A DNA stretch of 64,000 nt from Nannobrachium achirus. Taxonomy: Eukaryota > Chordata > Actinopteri > Myctophiformes > Myctophidae. The number at the start of each line of letters is the position of its first letter. Positions within the stretch are counted from its first letter, which is position 1. The translations under genes were made by a program, and so were the position numbers. Of the stretch, positions 33,759-47,150 are shown piece by piece. The stretch covers positions 56,035,668 through 56,099,667 of the forward strand of contig OY997647.1 in the NCBI GenBank assembly GCA_963921795.1. The letters are read 5' to 3'. The notes under the pieces were generated by a model. It saw only the letters and a program-made list of their open reading frames with translations. It was not told the DNA's origin and made no database searches.

Positions 33759-34252
33759 AGGACACGGATCCCAATTTCTTGTGTGCAGTTTGTTTTATAT
33801 TTGCAGTTTATCACTTAATACAGAATAAGTGCAATATATTTTTTTTTCTTTTCAAGTTGAAAACCTGGCTTGTATATTTTCCCCAACATCATTTGTTATT
33901 TTAAATGATACAAATGGGATTTTGTTTTATTTATATTGTATTTTGTTGCAGTGCCCTCTGCAGACTGTATGTATAATTTAAAAGAAGACTGAAGTTTTTT
34001 GTTAAAATATTAAAGCTTTATAGTGTGATATTAATCATGGCTATATTGTTGAGCTTTATATTAACAAAAAGTACATTTTCAGCAGTTTGGGACAGCAGTT
34101 TCATCAGTCAGGAGAGAGAACCCATTTGCTTGGTTCAATTTTATAGTGTTCCGTCATCTTGAAAATTCGATTTTTGTTTTCCTGTTTACTTAAACAAAGC
34201 TTGTGTTTTGTGTTATCTGAAGTTCCTTAATTGTAAGGAAATTGTTAATAAA
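33759..34252 (+). terminator. DDX39B 3' UTR with poly(A) signal
   Basis: An AATAAA hexamer at 34247-34252 (TTGTTAATAAATGC) follows a T-rich UTR of about 490 bp and precedes a T-run. It is the best poly(A) signal after the stop codon; ATTAAA near 34009 is a weaker alternative. Confidence 0.65.
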
Positions 34253-34533
34253 TGCTTTTTTTCCAATGACATCTCTCTCATTCTTAATCCAGCTGTGCAA
34301 CTACTCTAGACTGCCATGAAAGTATTTATAATCAGGCATAACAAGTTATTTACTAATAGAAGTGCTTGGCTATACCCGCTCAACAAAAGTCTGACTTTGA
34401 TGACGGTTGTTTGTCCTTTAATTACTCTTTCCTTTCTGTGGCTGTAAATATGAACAAATAGTCATAAGCAGGCCTGCACCGCATGTCAGTTACCAAAACA
34501 CAGCTGGCCTGGTGCTCCCAGTGCACAGATGAG

Positions 34534-34911
34534 TAGGGATCGACCGATTATCGAAATGGGCGATAACCGAAGTCTATATTCATCACATTTATTAATATCG
34601 CAAAATATCGATATCGGAAAAGAAAGTTGAAAAAAGTTTTGATATATTTTTTTTATTTATTTATTTTTTGCATCTTGGTTACTGATTTTCACGCTATTCT
34701 AGTATGTGGCGATTAGATGTGAGCCTCTAGACATTTAGGATGGGAAAAATATATAAATTAATTAACCACTATTTCCAATTGGGTGATACATTTTTTTATT
34801 CTTTTTTACTTAAAATGCATATCGATTCATAATATCGGTTATCGGCCTCTTTGATCACGACTTATCGATATCGAAATGGATCATGGAAAATCCCATATCG
34901 GTCGACCCCTA
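34534..34911. mobile_element. hAT-type MITE, TAGGGATCGACCGAT ends
   Basis: Inverted ends TAGGGATCGACCGATTATCG and ATATCGGTCGACCCCTA are flanked by a perfect 8-bp duplication CAGATGAG (34526-34533, 34912-34919). The interior has repeated ATATCGATATCGG motifs and no shared hairpin. Confidence 0.9.
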
Positions 34912-35301
34912 CAGATGAGTGCTCCAAACATCTGTTCCATGTTTGGTGAGGTCATGTTCTACCTCAAGAAGAGTGAAGCTTGTTAATCCTGACCAACGTT
35001 CTGCCAGCTCCACCAGAAGAAGACACCAGATAATATCCTGACATGTTGTATCTATCTGGGACATGCAATGTCAATCCATCAACTAAAATCTGATGGTGAT
35101 TTGATATGTTTATAGAGATTACAGTAGAGTGGAGTGGAGAGGAGTTACGTAATCAAACAACCTTTGTCTCGTCAGTTTTCATTCTAGTCATGCTACCCTA
35201 TTTCTTAATTGTCCTTAACCTGGATTGAGAGGGTGTTAAATTGCAATCCATACATTTTAAACAGGTACATTATAGTGTATTATTATTTTATGCTTTAACT
35301 A

Positions 35302-35915
35302 TTGAAAAATAACAGATATACAAGCTCACAGCGCGGTGCCGCGAGCTTGTAGATCTGCTATTTTTGAAAAATCGTGAAAATTAGAATTTTGACCCGATTC
35401 TATAAGTGTCTTTTGAATCCTTCAAAAAAAATTGAAAAACCTATGTTTCTATGTCAGCAATCTGGCTCGCCATCGTCAAGTTAGTTAGACTGAGTTACTA
35501 GGGCCCAAGGTGGAGGGGCCTTAAATTATTTCATACTTTGTGAAAATGTGTGCAAATCTTTGAATATTATGTATTTTTAAGCAAACATTTGTAACTCAAA
35601 TTTTGCTTCTGGGGGGTCCCTGCCTGGAAGTAAATATTTTGAGATGGGGGTCTGTGGCCAAATACATGTAATCTTGGGGGTCCTTCACATGGAAAAAGTT
35701 TGAGCACCACTGACATAGAAACAGGTTTTTCAAAAAAACCTTCTAAGACTTTCACGATTTAAAAAAAATGGCAGATCTACAAGCTCGCAGCCCGGCACTC
35801 GGTGCTGCGCTGTGAGCTTGTATATCTGCTATTTTTCAATAGCTAAAGCACAAAATAACGCAGTGAATCCTTGTACCCAGGGCCCAGAATGTGGTGTGAC
35901 ACCCCTGAGTAACAC
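35302..35915. mobile_element. Rearranged CAGGGGTGTC-family hAT element with two hairpins (copies 14, 15)
   Basis: The right end GTGTGACACCCCTG (to about 35908) and most of the interior match the intact element at 56896-57492 in inverted or shuffled order, including ACTAGGGCCCAAGGTGGAGG. Hairpins lie at 35304-35367 and 35763-35836; both have GCAGATC/GATCTGC-type arms and a GCGCGGTGCC or CGGCACTCGG apex. The left terminus was not found. Confidence 0.65.
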
Positions 35916-36457
35916 CACCTCTTTCTGGAAACAAAACATTACGGAGCTTGCACAAAACTGAATATCCCCTACTGATTTACATCTGTAAACCTGTGATGTG
36001 ACAAAGATTCTGTTTCCGATTCAACCATTGCAAATGTGCAAGTTATATTGTGTTAACATACTCTACCATGCAGATTAGTTCAAATGTTTTATTCGTTAAA
36101 ATACATTTTTGATCTTGTATGTGTCACTGTACTTTTGCACATGAAATTTAACCTCTGCCTTCAACCATCCTATTAGGAGCAATGTGCACCATTAATAGAA
36201 GTTCCGGATTGCAGCTTTAAGAAAACCAATATCAGCATGTTTTTGCAACAGGAAATAGGGCAGGAAAGAATCTGACAGGATGACAACTTTTGTTTTTTAA
36301 AGGAAGTGGGAGAGATAACTGGCCATCACGGGTCATTTTAAACAATAGACTTCTTCAGTTTTATTTTTTAGGCAGCATAAGGTGTTTACAGCTGAATGCA
36401 CTGTGAAATACAAAGAGAGACTCCCTAGATAAGTGGACAAATATCAAAATAGTCTGT

Positions 36458-36463
36458 TTTATT
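36458..36463 (-). terminator. Candidate MGAT1 poly(A) signal
   Basis: TTTATT on the + strand (AATAAA in gene orientation), about 1.1 kb past the MGAT1 stop codon, would make a long 3' UTR across 36458-37570. No repeat or other gene is seen in that stretch, consistent with UTR. Confidence 0.4.
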
Positions 36464-37570
36464 TGCAACGTATTAAAGTTATAAACACATCAGGCAGTGG
36501 TTTTACACATCACCATACAGACAGGAATCACTCTGCCAATCTTCTGGATAATGTCCCAAAGCTACAGTACAATGATTACCATTTATTAAACTCTAGCCCA
36601 CATTTTTCATCCTTATGGCAGAAAGAAAACAAAGAAATTGTTGGTTTTTCAACAAACCCAGTCTTACCAAACCATTGTTTGGAAGTCATGTTAAGTACAA
36701 CTTGCCCTGTAGTACGGCTCGTGGTGATAATACTTCAATAGAATGGACAACTGGCTATCAGACCCAGTGATGTTTGAATCTCAACTAATTTGCAGCATGA
36801 CATCTTTTAAATGGTAGTTAAATAATTTCAAAATAGCTTTACTGAAAAATCTTTATATGCTTCATACAGTTGTTTTCCCCCCTTCTTTTTCAATTAAAAA
36901 AAAGGAAAACTATTCCAGACAATTTTGACCATAAGTTCATTCACCTTGGGTGGACATCTTGAACTGGAAATGCAGATTCTTTTAACCCAAAGAGAGGAGA
37001 AGATGCTGTAGTTCTAAAAAACACTGCCTTCATGTAAAAGTCGTTCTTTTGTCAAAGTACTGGGCTGCACCAAGAAGTTTAAGACATCACATAGTAACAA
37101 ATAGCAGACCATCCAAGACCAGCTCGAGCCAAAGAACAACGCTCTTAGTTCTTCTGAGATTAATCTCTAGCTTCACATCACATTGTGCCCTGTGCACCAC
37201 TGCAGTCAGGGCCGGTATTCATAAATCATCTTGGAATAGCAGTGCTGACCCCAGAGCAGTGTGACTATGACATTCTAGCCGACTTTATCTGCTCATGTGA
37301 CCTTCTGAACTTGTTAACAGCAGTACATTTCTAGAAGCTTTATGAACACAGGCCTCTGTCTGCAGTCATAAACAAATGTAAAAGAATGTTTTGCCCCATC
37401 ACCAAAACTAATCTCCCAACCCTGCTTCAATTTTAATTAAGTTCCTTCATTTATGTGTTGTGTCTAACTACAGTATATTCTTTGGTTTGAGAGGGCATTC
37501 CTCTTGTGTCTCGTGTCCAGCTCGATCCCCTGCTCACCATTCACATTATCATATCTGGATCCAAACTCTC

Positions 37571-40500
37571 TCAGCTCCAGCTGACGTCGTACTGTGTCCA
37601 CCCCTCTGGTGGGGCAAAAAAGACCCTTCGACCTCGTGACAGGAAACTGACGACGCCCCTGTAGCCTGTACGAGGAACCCCCGATTTCAAGTCATCCATC
37701 ACTCCCAGGTTGCGAGCCAAGACCTTAAAACTGTCCCGGCTGGAATATTGCACCCGGAATGGACCCGCTCCCTTCAAACTGCCCCCTTGTTGTAGATCCT
37801 CAATTTTCACCAGAGGGGCGCTGTAAACCTCCTTAATAAAGTTTTCATCATATTTCTCCTTTATCAAGTAAGACAAATCCTGTTTGGTAAAAGGCACAAA
37901 ATCTGTGTTTAGCTTAATGTAGCGCAAGTACTGGTCAAAGAATTGACCTAAACTGACGCCTTTTCGTCCAAAAGTGATAGTTCTGGAGATCTCCGGTCGG
38001 ATGCAAGATCGACCGTTGCGCTGCACCGGCTGACGCATCCAGTCGTCCCAGAAGGCAGCGGGCCATTTGGGCTCCAATTCGTCCCACATCTCCTTGAGAA
38101 GCATCCATCCCAGACCCGGGAAGAAGTCTGTTCTGTACAAGAGATCAGACCTGCCTGGATCTACCAAGGCGTCTCTGCCATTGTCATTCCAGGCAGACAC
38201 ACACCACAGGCTGGGATCAGAGCGCAAGATAGGGTAGAGGGCTCTGAAATACTCAAAGAAATCAGGTGCCACCTGTGTGTGGGGGGAAAAAAAAGAGATG
38301 TGTCTATGAATCATGTTAAAAAAAGGAGCACGTCACACTCTTAACAGCGAACATTTATCTCTGTCAAACACACAGCCAAGAGATTAGGCCAGTTGTTAAT
38401 CATATAATCAATCACAGACAACCATGAAGCGAAAAACGATTAAGGCGGCTGAACAAATCTACTTCAGGCCTAAGGAATGAAAACTGTTATCTGTTTTTAG
38501 TGAACTTGACCTTTAATTTCGTCAAGGTGAATGGATCAGCCAAAACAAACAGAAAGTGAACAAGAGTCCCACAGTTGTCTGTGATAAAAAACAAACATGT
38601 GAAAACATGTTACGTAAATTTAACCAGAACTGAAAAGTCTCCAATTCTTACAGGAAGGTTGATGAACTAACGGTTTTTGCTGGGATTTTGAGCCTCTATT
38701 TGATAGATACAGCTAAGGGACAGGAAACACAGAAAGAGTAGGGGAGTGACATGAAGAAAATAGTTTTACCGCCTGGGAATCGAACCGGAGACTCACGATC
38801 CATGTGAGATCTGCCCTAACCACTATTAGGTGGCCCAATGAACTAGCTGTTTGACTGTTGGGCAACTTTTATTACAAATCATTTCCTCTTGATTTTTTTT
38901 TTCTTTTTTCCTTACCCAATGTTGACACAGATGGGAATTTTGCTTGCTTTAACGACTTTCAACCTGCTGTCCCTTTGCATTAAAAGGTGAACATTTTCCA
39001 AAAAGATCTACAAACTCACAATGTGTCACAAGCTTGTAGATTAGCTATTTTCAATACAATGTATGACCAAGTACAGGTCTCAAGTATGCAAATTGATTTG
39101 CATAGGCACTTCTGCTGCACCCTTTTTCTGAATAGAGAAAGCTAATTAATTCATTAATCACTTAAATGTGCTCATCTGAAAATGCAAAACTAGCTGTCCA
39201 CTCTGAATTAGAATAAATTATGAATGGTTTACAAGCAATCATTCTCGAAATGCCTAACTTTACAAACACCCCACATATTAGGTTTATGCATGCATGCATG
39301 GTATCAAAAACTCCTCAATGTTCATTGTTCACTACTCAGCCTTAAGAGTACACCCAGAGTTTAACTTAGGGAGCAATGCTTCAAACTGTAACATAATTAC
39401 ACCGTATAAATAGGTTGGTGCTGCAGAACTTTTTTTCTAGATCAAGAAACCATAAAACAAAACTGAGAAAGAAAAATGATTGTGATGTATGCAGCCGGAC
39501 AAACGTGGGAACATTACAAGACCAACTCCGATCATTTATAACCCAAATTTAAAATTGAGCCAGATGTAATTACACCTCTTCCATCAAAGGGCCATTTTAA
39601 ATCTATGGAAAATGCTGAGCAATCACAATGTAGCAGAGTATGTCATTTCTGCCAGCGCTGTAGAGCCTGCTCTGAACTAAGTAGACACAAACTTTGATGA
39701 TTTACATAAGGGAAGGAGTTATTGATACCAGACATAGTAGTAGATGAACCTGGACCAATCAAATGTGTTTCACTGAGCCTGGGGGGGGGGGGGGGGGGGG
39801 ATGAGTGACAGGAAAGGGAGAAAAGAGAGCAGGGGTGGTGACAGGCCAGTACCACAGCACTCACACAAGTTACAGGATGTGCTATCCAGACTTTTGTGTT
39901 TTTTGGACGATATATGATGCTGTTGCTATGGATTAGTAACAGGAACGGCATCATACAGAACTTTAAGGCCCAAACCATGACTGCTTTGACCATTTAAATT
40001 GGGGTTATACATTCGTAAAGAGTTTGATTTGTAGGTGGAGAATGTGCTATCATAATAAATCGATATACTGTATAGCTTGGGTTCGTTTTATTTCAATGTA
40101 AACAACCAATTACAGTATTTTTTTCATTTATCTGTTATAGTATTATTCCCTCCTATCAAGACCTGAGTCAATGATTTACTATCTAGAGAATATGTCACTA
40201 CTATTTTCTATTTTGGTGGTGGGGCTACAATACTCAGAGCTTTTACTGTACCTCCAAGTCATCTTCCACAATGACCACGGTAGAGTGGGAGAAGGTGTTG
40301 AAGACTTGGTTGAGAGCCCAGCGGTAATGTCTGGATATCTTGTAGTAGCCCTGGAACTTCCTGTGCTCCGGCCGCACCCTGATGTCAGACAGGTCTGGTT
40401 GGCGGATGTGGGTCACTTGATCTCCATACGAGCCAATCACACGGGCCGTGTCCGCGTGGCCACAGTCCTGGCTGACTATGATTGGATAGAGTTCAGGGGA

Positions 40501-41121
40501 AGGACGATACTGTATTAATCTATCAAGGCTCCTTTTCACCGTCACTCTGTCACAAGCGATGACCAATATGGGGATGACGACTTGAGGAGTGCCGTCGGTA
40601 ACCTCCGACTTATGGTCCAGAATGGTCTCTTCTTTGAGGTCACTGCCCTCTTTCTTTTCAAATGTTGAGTCTGGGACTGTTGTTGTAGGGACCAGTGTTT
40701 GTTTTACTTCAGTTTGGTCCTTGTTATCTAAATGGTCTTTGGGAGGAGCTGGAGGCTCCAGGGGCTGTTTGACATCCTCTTGTTTCTGCTCCTCCTTCCC
40801 ACCGTCCGTGTCTCTTTTGCCGACGTCTTTCCGTTGTGCCCACAGTGACCTGTGACTTTCAATCTGCTTCAGCAGATTCTTCTGGTTCTCCAGCTCAACT
40901 TCCACCTCCTCCGCCAATCGGATCACCTCCCCTGCCAGGTTGGCCCCGCCCCCTTTTCCTTGGGCCACACCCCACTCTTCTTTCCCCCCTGGTTCGGCTC
41001 CGCCACCTTCTGAATGGCGCCCGATGGGAGGACGCCCCCAAAGATAAAGCAGAAGTAAAGCATTCCAGGCAACAAATAGGAAAGCTCCACACAAGATAAG
41101 AGAACCTTTCTTGCGAACCAT
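37571..41121 (-). CDS. mgat1: Alpha-1,3-mannosyl-glycoprotein 2-beta-N-acetylglucosaminyltransferase (GnT-I), complete, 2 coding exons
   Basis: GnT-I transfers GlcNAc from UDP-GlcNAc to Man5GlcNAc2 in the medial Golgi, the first step toward hybrid and complex N-glycans (family knowledge). Exons are 41121-40252 and 38272-37571, GT-AG, phase 0, 523 residues. The type II membrane layout is clear: a short cytosolic tail MVRKKG, a signal anchor at about residues 7-28 (AFLFVAWNALLLLYLW), then a charged Glu/Lys/Pro-rich stem to about 180. The catalytic domain starts VVIPILVIACDR. The metal/nucleotide motif EDD is at 286-288, and SAWNDNG, RTDFFPGLGW, AFWDDWMR and CIRPEISRT are conserved. The protein ends YDVSWS. 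The stem is about 75 residues longer than in human (445 aa). The coding intron falls right after EDDLE, whereas the mammalian coding region is a single exon. An acceptor at about 41591 upstream of the start indicates 5' UTR exons. Confidence 0.95.
38681..38836 (-). repeat. tRNA-derived SINE in the MGAT1 intron
   Basis: On the minus strand a tRNA-like head contains an A-box-like TAGTGGTTAGGGCAG and a B box GGTTCGATTCC (38776-38786). A tail follows (CTGTCCCTTAGCTGTATC, then CAAATAGAGG) as in fish tRNA-SINEs. The head does not fold into a proper acceptor stem, so it is not a functional tRNA gene. Confidence 0.65.
38995..39053. repeat. Shared hairpin module, copy 16 (short)
   Basis: AAAAGATCTACAAACTCACA and TGTCACAAGCTTGTAGATTA arms followed by GCTATTTTCA, in the MGAT1 coding intron. 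Confidence 0.75.
39781..39800. repeat. Poly(G) tract, 20 bp
   Basis: Uninterrupted G run in the MGAT1 coding intron; C-rich on the transcribed sense strand. Such a run can form a quadruplex on the opposite strand and is prone to length error in assembly. Confidence 0.9.
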
Positions 41122-44100
41122 GGCCCAAATGACACCAAAGGAGGGTGGGGGTTGAGGAAATGGCTACAGGTAGGGAATGAGCGCTTAAACAAGAACACAA
41201 TTCCCACAAGCCAGGGTCCCAATCATAGAAGAGGGCTAGACGAAAACATCCAAGTAGGAATCTGATGTCCAATCACATTCTTGTTGTTAGTAAACTTGGC
41301 ATCACTCTGTCTTAGGTCCAAATGCCATGAGGATATGAGGGTACCAATTGACTCCTAGCACCCAGCTGTTCATGGACCCATTCAAAACGTATTGAGCCGA
41401 TATTGAAGTGGAAGGCACGCACTCCATGAAATACCACAGCAAACAGCGAGGTGTAAAGGAAAGCAGCGATAGTTTCCCAGGGGGATGCAGCAACGCATCA
41501 GATTAAAACAGCAAAAATGCTGTTAAATGAGGGCTACTTTGGGGCGAGGGAATGTGAATCCTCGATGTTATCCTTTTGCCATCCTCCTGCAAAAAAGAGA
41601 AGAGTGAATTAGTAGAGCAATAAATTAAACTTGCTTCTTAATTTTTCCTGAACAGCAGAAACAAAGCATTCTACACTATCCCAAATTTGCTAAGGAGCAG
41701 ACAGGATTTCCTTCTCTTCTCCACAGGACATGTAACCTTAAAAAGGTCACAAAATACGTCAAAATCGGTTTACTTGATTATGAAGAAAAATCAGCTGGCT
41801 GATTTTATGGGCCAAAATGTACATATCACTGATATAATAATGCATAAAATATTTTAATTTTAGAATACAAAATATACTGTTTAATCTAGAGTAGTGGGTA
41901 TAATATTTTGAAGTGCTCTGTGTCTCTAGAGCGGGTGGTGGATAATCTGAGATGACAGTAATGTCATTCAAGTAATTTGGTTGGCTCTACTAGAACACAG
42001 AAGACTTGAAAAAGGTTTTCACATGATGCTACATTATACTTAACACAACGAGTAAACAGAGTCTGGTGTCTAAAAAGTGCCCCGTTCTGTGCCTCCTGAG
42101 CCAGTGAGTCAGATTTGACATCACCATTTTTTTTTTGCTATCCACAGCCTGCCTGAGACAGAAATTGTGCCATTTAATAGTGAGCATTAGACACATATAT
42201 GGAGTTGAGGTGGAAGAACGGTTGAAGAAGTAACTTAGCTGTGCAGCTAACATTCTAGAGGTCTACAGATAAAATGACATCTATCTGTAAAGCAATCACC
42301 ATCAACATGTTGGACAGTAATAGAATTCACTTAAATAAGATATCAGTATTAAAACAATAAAGATTATCGAGGTTCTGTTATTTTGCCTCCATCTATCGTG
42401 TCTTAGTGAACATTATTCACTATTAACCCTTGTAGTTAAAAAAAAGAACTTTGAGACACCACTGATTAACTATGAGAGAGAACTGTTCATATACGGAAAT
42501 GATGGGCTAGATGTGAACACAGACAGTCAGGGACATTCTCTACTTGAGAGGCATTTCTGAGTAAAGTTGGTAGGGCGGTGCTCTTAGGAACTTAGTAAAT
42601 GCACAGGAAGTGAATTTGTGGTTTGAACCAAGTCTGCGTGGTAAAACTAGGCCTGCACCAGTTGACAGCTACGTTCTCAAAGAGAGCTGAAACATTAAAC
42701 TGGCAAAAGGTCAACTTTCTGCCTTTCGTCTGCCAATACATCTGTCATCTGTCAACAATCAAAGTCCACGCACCTCCCGAGAGATAAAGAGACAGATAGG
42801 CAAATTTCCCAACTTGCCAAACAGGGACGTCATGGTCACACACCAAGAGCGGCCACAGACAATGCTATGCCTTCAAAATGTCTTTGAAAAGCCTTCTTTT
42901 TAGAAAACAAAGCCACTATCAAGTGTCGGTCATGTTTCTCTGGAGAAAGCGGTATCCTGAATTCCCCTCCAGGAATCAATAACGGTTTATCTTATCTTAT
43001 GTGTTGTTGCAGACTAAAGGATGAATTGAAGAAGTAACTGAATGAGGGTTGTAGAAAGAGGTCACCATCTCTTCTACAGGAGATTTTAAACAGGATAGAT
43101 GTCTAAACCAATTACTGGTGATAAATACAGGCTAATAATAGTCTTCTGGCTAATCACAACTTAATGTATTACACTCCAATGTAATGGCAAACTCAATTCA
43201 GCATAGGCTGAATAGTCTGAAACCTGTTGATCCACATTAGTGTGAAAGACCAGAAAATCTGGAATGACACGCTATGGACACTTGTTATGGTAACCCATCC
43301 TTCACCTAACATTACCTCTCTTGACAAAAAACAAACATGCACACACAGTCCAAAGTACATCTACTGCACACTATGCATTTAAACTGCACTAAACAGTGAA
43401 CACTAAAGCCCTGCTAAGGTAAGGAAACTGTGAACAAATAAATAAAGAGGTGGGGGGATTCAAAGACAGAGTGGCACAGTTTACACAGAAGAAGTCCTTA
43501 AGATTATGGAGTGAGAAGGGGAAAGGAGCAGAGACACACAACAGACAACACATACATCCAAGTTAGAGGAAGAAAATAAGCTGTCAAGGATGATTCACAA
43601 GAGGGCAGACCCCTGCTGTCCCCAGTCTACAAGTCATAAAAATAACAGTTACCTGAACAGCAAGCAGCCTAAAGAAGAGTGCTCCCGTCCCTGTCTATGT
43701 TTCAACACTAGTACAGTAAACCTACGGACAAGAGCTGACTGTGAAAATGGGAGGGAAGACAAGCAGAGTGGGAGGGAATTGTTGCTGGTCTTTTGAGAAA
43801 CACTCTGCCAGCTGAAACTATTCTTCTTTAACCCCCTCCTCCCTCTGACAAACGTGTAGCCCCCTGGTAGGATAATGCACACAGGACAGCAGACTCACCG
43901 CACAGATTGTAACGTGGCATTATTATATCAAAACCATACCACTACCAAAGCCTTTAAAACATGGCATCCCTATGTTGGTGTTATTGTAAGGTGAAACTGA
44001 AACTACAATGGAAATTTGGGGGGAAGTGTAAAATAGGGCTTGACTAGGATAATTGTTTTGTGTGTGTTTTGTAATACCTTGAATAAATTTTGTTTTGTCA

Positions 44101-44738
44101 GTCTTCTTTCTCCTATAATGAACCTCTGAACTTGTCTGAAGATATGATTATGTAATAACTGACTGATAAATTAATATATCTCATAGCAGCACCCCAACAA
44201 GTACAAAGGGTAACAAAGTGTAAATGACAGTATAAAGAAAGGCAGTAGGCCTATTTTGACACATTTGTATTAATGACATTATCACACAGTAAATTATGGA
44301 AAAGGTTAGACCAGACATGCCAGTCAATTCATAAAGCATGGGGTCGTGTCTGGATGCAATTAAACATCAGTGAACTTAATTCAGAAGTAAATCAAAAGCA
44401 GGCTGTCTACATGCTTGTTGGTCTGTACAACCAAAGACAGGCAGCTGTGGCCAGGTTCATTCATAAAAGTGAATCTACTCTGCAGTTTCAAATTACCTAT
44501 AATTAAACTAGCATTAGTTGGCTAGCTGCTTAGATTAACAGGCTAAACCTCATAGCTAACATTAGCCAAGTTGCTGCTACCAATACAAATACAAAATACA
44601 GTATGTTGACAAGTCCACAAGTAAACCACTGACTGCTGTTATTTCTGGCAGGACTGCAACATACATTTGGGAGGGTAACATGAACGTCCTAGCTGACTGG
44701 CTAACGCATAGCTACGCTAGCTAGCACTTCTCTAATTC

Positions 44739-44740
<2 letters not shown>

Positions 44741-44775
<35 letters not shown>
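44741..44775. repeat. (AC)n microsatellite
   Basis: About 17 AC units between MGAT1 and its presumed promoter. Confidence 0.95.
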
Positions 44776-44778
<3 letters not shown>

Positions 44779-45149
44779 CACAGCACACACACACTGGCTA
44801 GTGGCTGCCTGCATGGATTTAGAAGGTAGCACGATGTTTCCAGTTCCACTCACCCCTTTCCATTGCTTTCTGTCAGACATGCATGATGATGTTGGTTGCA
44901 TGTTGAGAGGAAGCTGCTGTGCATCAGCATCATGCAGATGCAGACATTACAGTTATGTCAACCTGATGATGTTGTCTCCACTCTCACATTCACTACAACA
45001 CACATCTCTGTTGTTCCTGGTTCCTCTGATCAGCTTCTCGTCCACCTCTGGTTCCTCATAGCTTCAGTTTCTGTTCCCCAAAACCTCCAAACGGTCTGGC
45101 TGCTAATGTGCACGTTCTGTTTGTCTTCATTGATTCTCTCATCAAATGT

Positions 45150-45480
45150 GTATCTCCATAGATAAGCCTGTTCCACCGGTCCGTGACGCGTATTTGGAAT
45201 TGACACCAGGCCTCCAGGGAAACCCCGCCCACCGAAGCTTTTGATTGGCTGAAGCGGAGCTAGGGAGCGCTCAATTGTAGTCGCTTGGACAGGGCGTTTA
45301 TCGTGGGCTTGCCCAGGCCTTACGGCCTGGGCATAAACGTGACACTTTGTTTGGAACTGCAGACGTGTCGTTAGCAATGTGATGTTCCTCGGTCTCCATA
45401 CACCAAGTGGCTGGGATTCTTTAGTCTCGTGATGATGCAGGTTGACGGCGGCATTTTTTTCATTTGACACACTGTTGTCC
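45150..45480 (-). promoter_or_regulatory. Candidate MGAT1 promoter
   Basis: CpG-richer than the surroundings. It has an inverted CCAAT box (GATTGG at 45243-45248) and a perfect 9-bp-arm palindrome GCCCAGGCC-TTAC-GGCCTGGGC (about 45310-45331). A possible minus-strand donor (GGAAAGGG/GTGAGTGG near 44853) could end a first exon. All inference; no transcript data. Confidence 0.3.
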
Positions 45481-47150
45481 ACACTTCCGGATTGATTTAT
45501 TAATTAATCCAAACTGTAGTGTTCATCTCCTCTGTCCTCATCCTCCTTTATTTACTTTAACATTATGACTAATCGCGGCTTGCAGCGATTCCAGTAAGAT
45601 AATCAAATACGAGTTAATTACCTATACTTGATGATGGTATCGTCATCTGTTGCTATGGGAAACCGTAACGCAGCATAATATACACCAGTACGTGCTGTCG
45701 TTATACTTCCTCAATCCTCCTCCTAGTTGGTGAGCTGAAGCCCAGCGGGTATCTGTTAGTGCTGACGCACCACCACCACAGTCGGATTCTAATGGACTGA
45801 AAGAAGCGCAGCTGGACAGAAAACTGCTGCAGAGGAGCCAGCCATGCATACAAGTTAACTACACTGTAATACGCAACACACACAGCTCCACACAGAGCCA
45901 GTTCGGGATTAGTTATTACACTAGCTGGTGCAGTCCGAAGAAAGAGAGATTTGGAGAAAAACATAGAAGACAAAGAAGACTAGACTAGCCAGGACAACAA
46001 GGACAGTCACACACTGTCAGTCAGTCTCAACAGGAGGGAGTGGAAAACTAAACCGTAAACAACTAAATTACAAAAACAGCTGCACATGGGCCCCTACACA
46101 AAATATTAATTTGTTGAAGGGTAGGCTACACCTGGGCCTACTTGCCAATAAGGCACACATATTGCTGGCATATTAGGCGATAATAAATCTTAGTTTATAG
46201 TAAGTGAATATAAATTCCCACTGTTTTTTTGTTGTTTTTTTCTACACAGCTTGCCTTTTATTTATTTCTCCAACTGCCAGATCAGGTTTATTTCCCTCTT
46301 TCATGTTAATGGCTTATTTTTTTCCAGCACACGTCATTTCTGGTGTCCAACATCATTTGGTAGAGGCATCCAGCTACATACTGTCTTCTTGAACATTTTC
46401 AAACAGCTCAAACATGTTCATGTCAAGGACCCCCAAATGGGTATGTAATAGGCCACAGACCCCTATTTGAAAATGCTTTATGCCAAGGACCACCATAAGA
46501 GAGGACTGTCTATTACAGAATTTTTCAATCGTCTTCTAGGTGGTGAGATAACCGTGGAGAGTGATCATAATTGGTATTCTTTCATTGGGCAACATCTATC
46601 CGGTTAAATAGTGAAATTAAAGCTACAATCCAAGACTTAACCAATCTGTATGGTAATTGTAATACAATATAATTAGCACGTATCCCTACTCTTCCATTGA
46701 GACTGCAGTGCCACCTTTACTGTAGAATGGACATTGTTTCAATTAACACTGTTCTTGAAGACATTCGTTGTAATGTTCAAGCTGCTTTGGCTCTGTGATT
46801 GCTGAACACCACATTTATATCAGTAATTGATCACATGCCTCACTTCAAAGCATTTATCCTGCACATGAAGCGTGCATGATGTAACATAAGAAAGAAAACC
46901 CTAAACTACTCAGAAACGGTTCCAACATTTCACTTTTCTTCATCAAGTGCTGGATTTTGGAATTATTTGCCATGACTTCTCCATCACTGTATTCAAACAT
47001 TTCACTGGTGACGGAAAAAAAAATGTTCACCCCGTGACCATAAGGTCAAAAAGTTCCATTGTCTTGTTCACTTTAGTGGTCCAATCTCTTCATCAGTTTC
47101 AGCTCTGATATGATCTAGTCAGTGAAATCCGGTGAATGTCTGTTTCTAAA

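Larger units (their letters stand above)
41122..47150. other. Intergenic region between MGAT1 and VARS2; MGAT1 5' exons and promoter
   Basis: A minus-strand acceptor at about 41591 (TTTTTTGCAGGAGGATGG) implies a 5' UTR exon of MGAT1 ending near the start codon exon. The likely promoter lies in the CpG-richer stretch 45150-45480. 43000-44740 shows nothing I recognise beyond ordinary sequence. 46405-46510 holds a worn hAT fragment (GTCAAGGACCCCCAAAT, GCCACAGACCCC). The 3' UTR of VARS2 occupies some part just below 47151. The longest frame here (45030-45482, minus) crosses the CpG-rich stretch and has no recognisable domain. Confidence 0.5.

Noticed and set aside
38764..38836. Functional tRNA gene on the minus strand
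   Set aside because: It has A- and B-box-like sequences but no good acceptor stem and a SINE-type tail, so it was listed as a SINE.
45030..45482. 150-codon minus-strand frame in the CpG-rich region
   Set aside because: No recognisable domain. It overlaps the presumed MGAT1 promoter, and GC-rich DNA yields such frames by chance.
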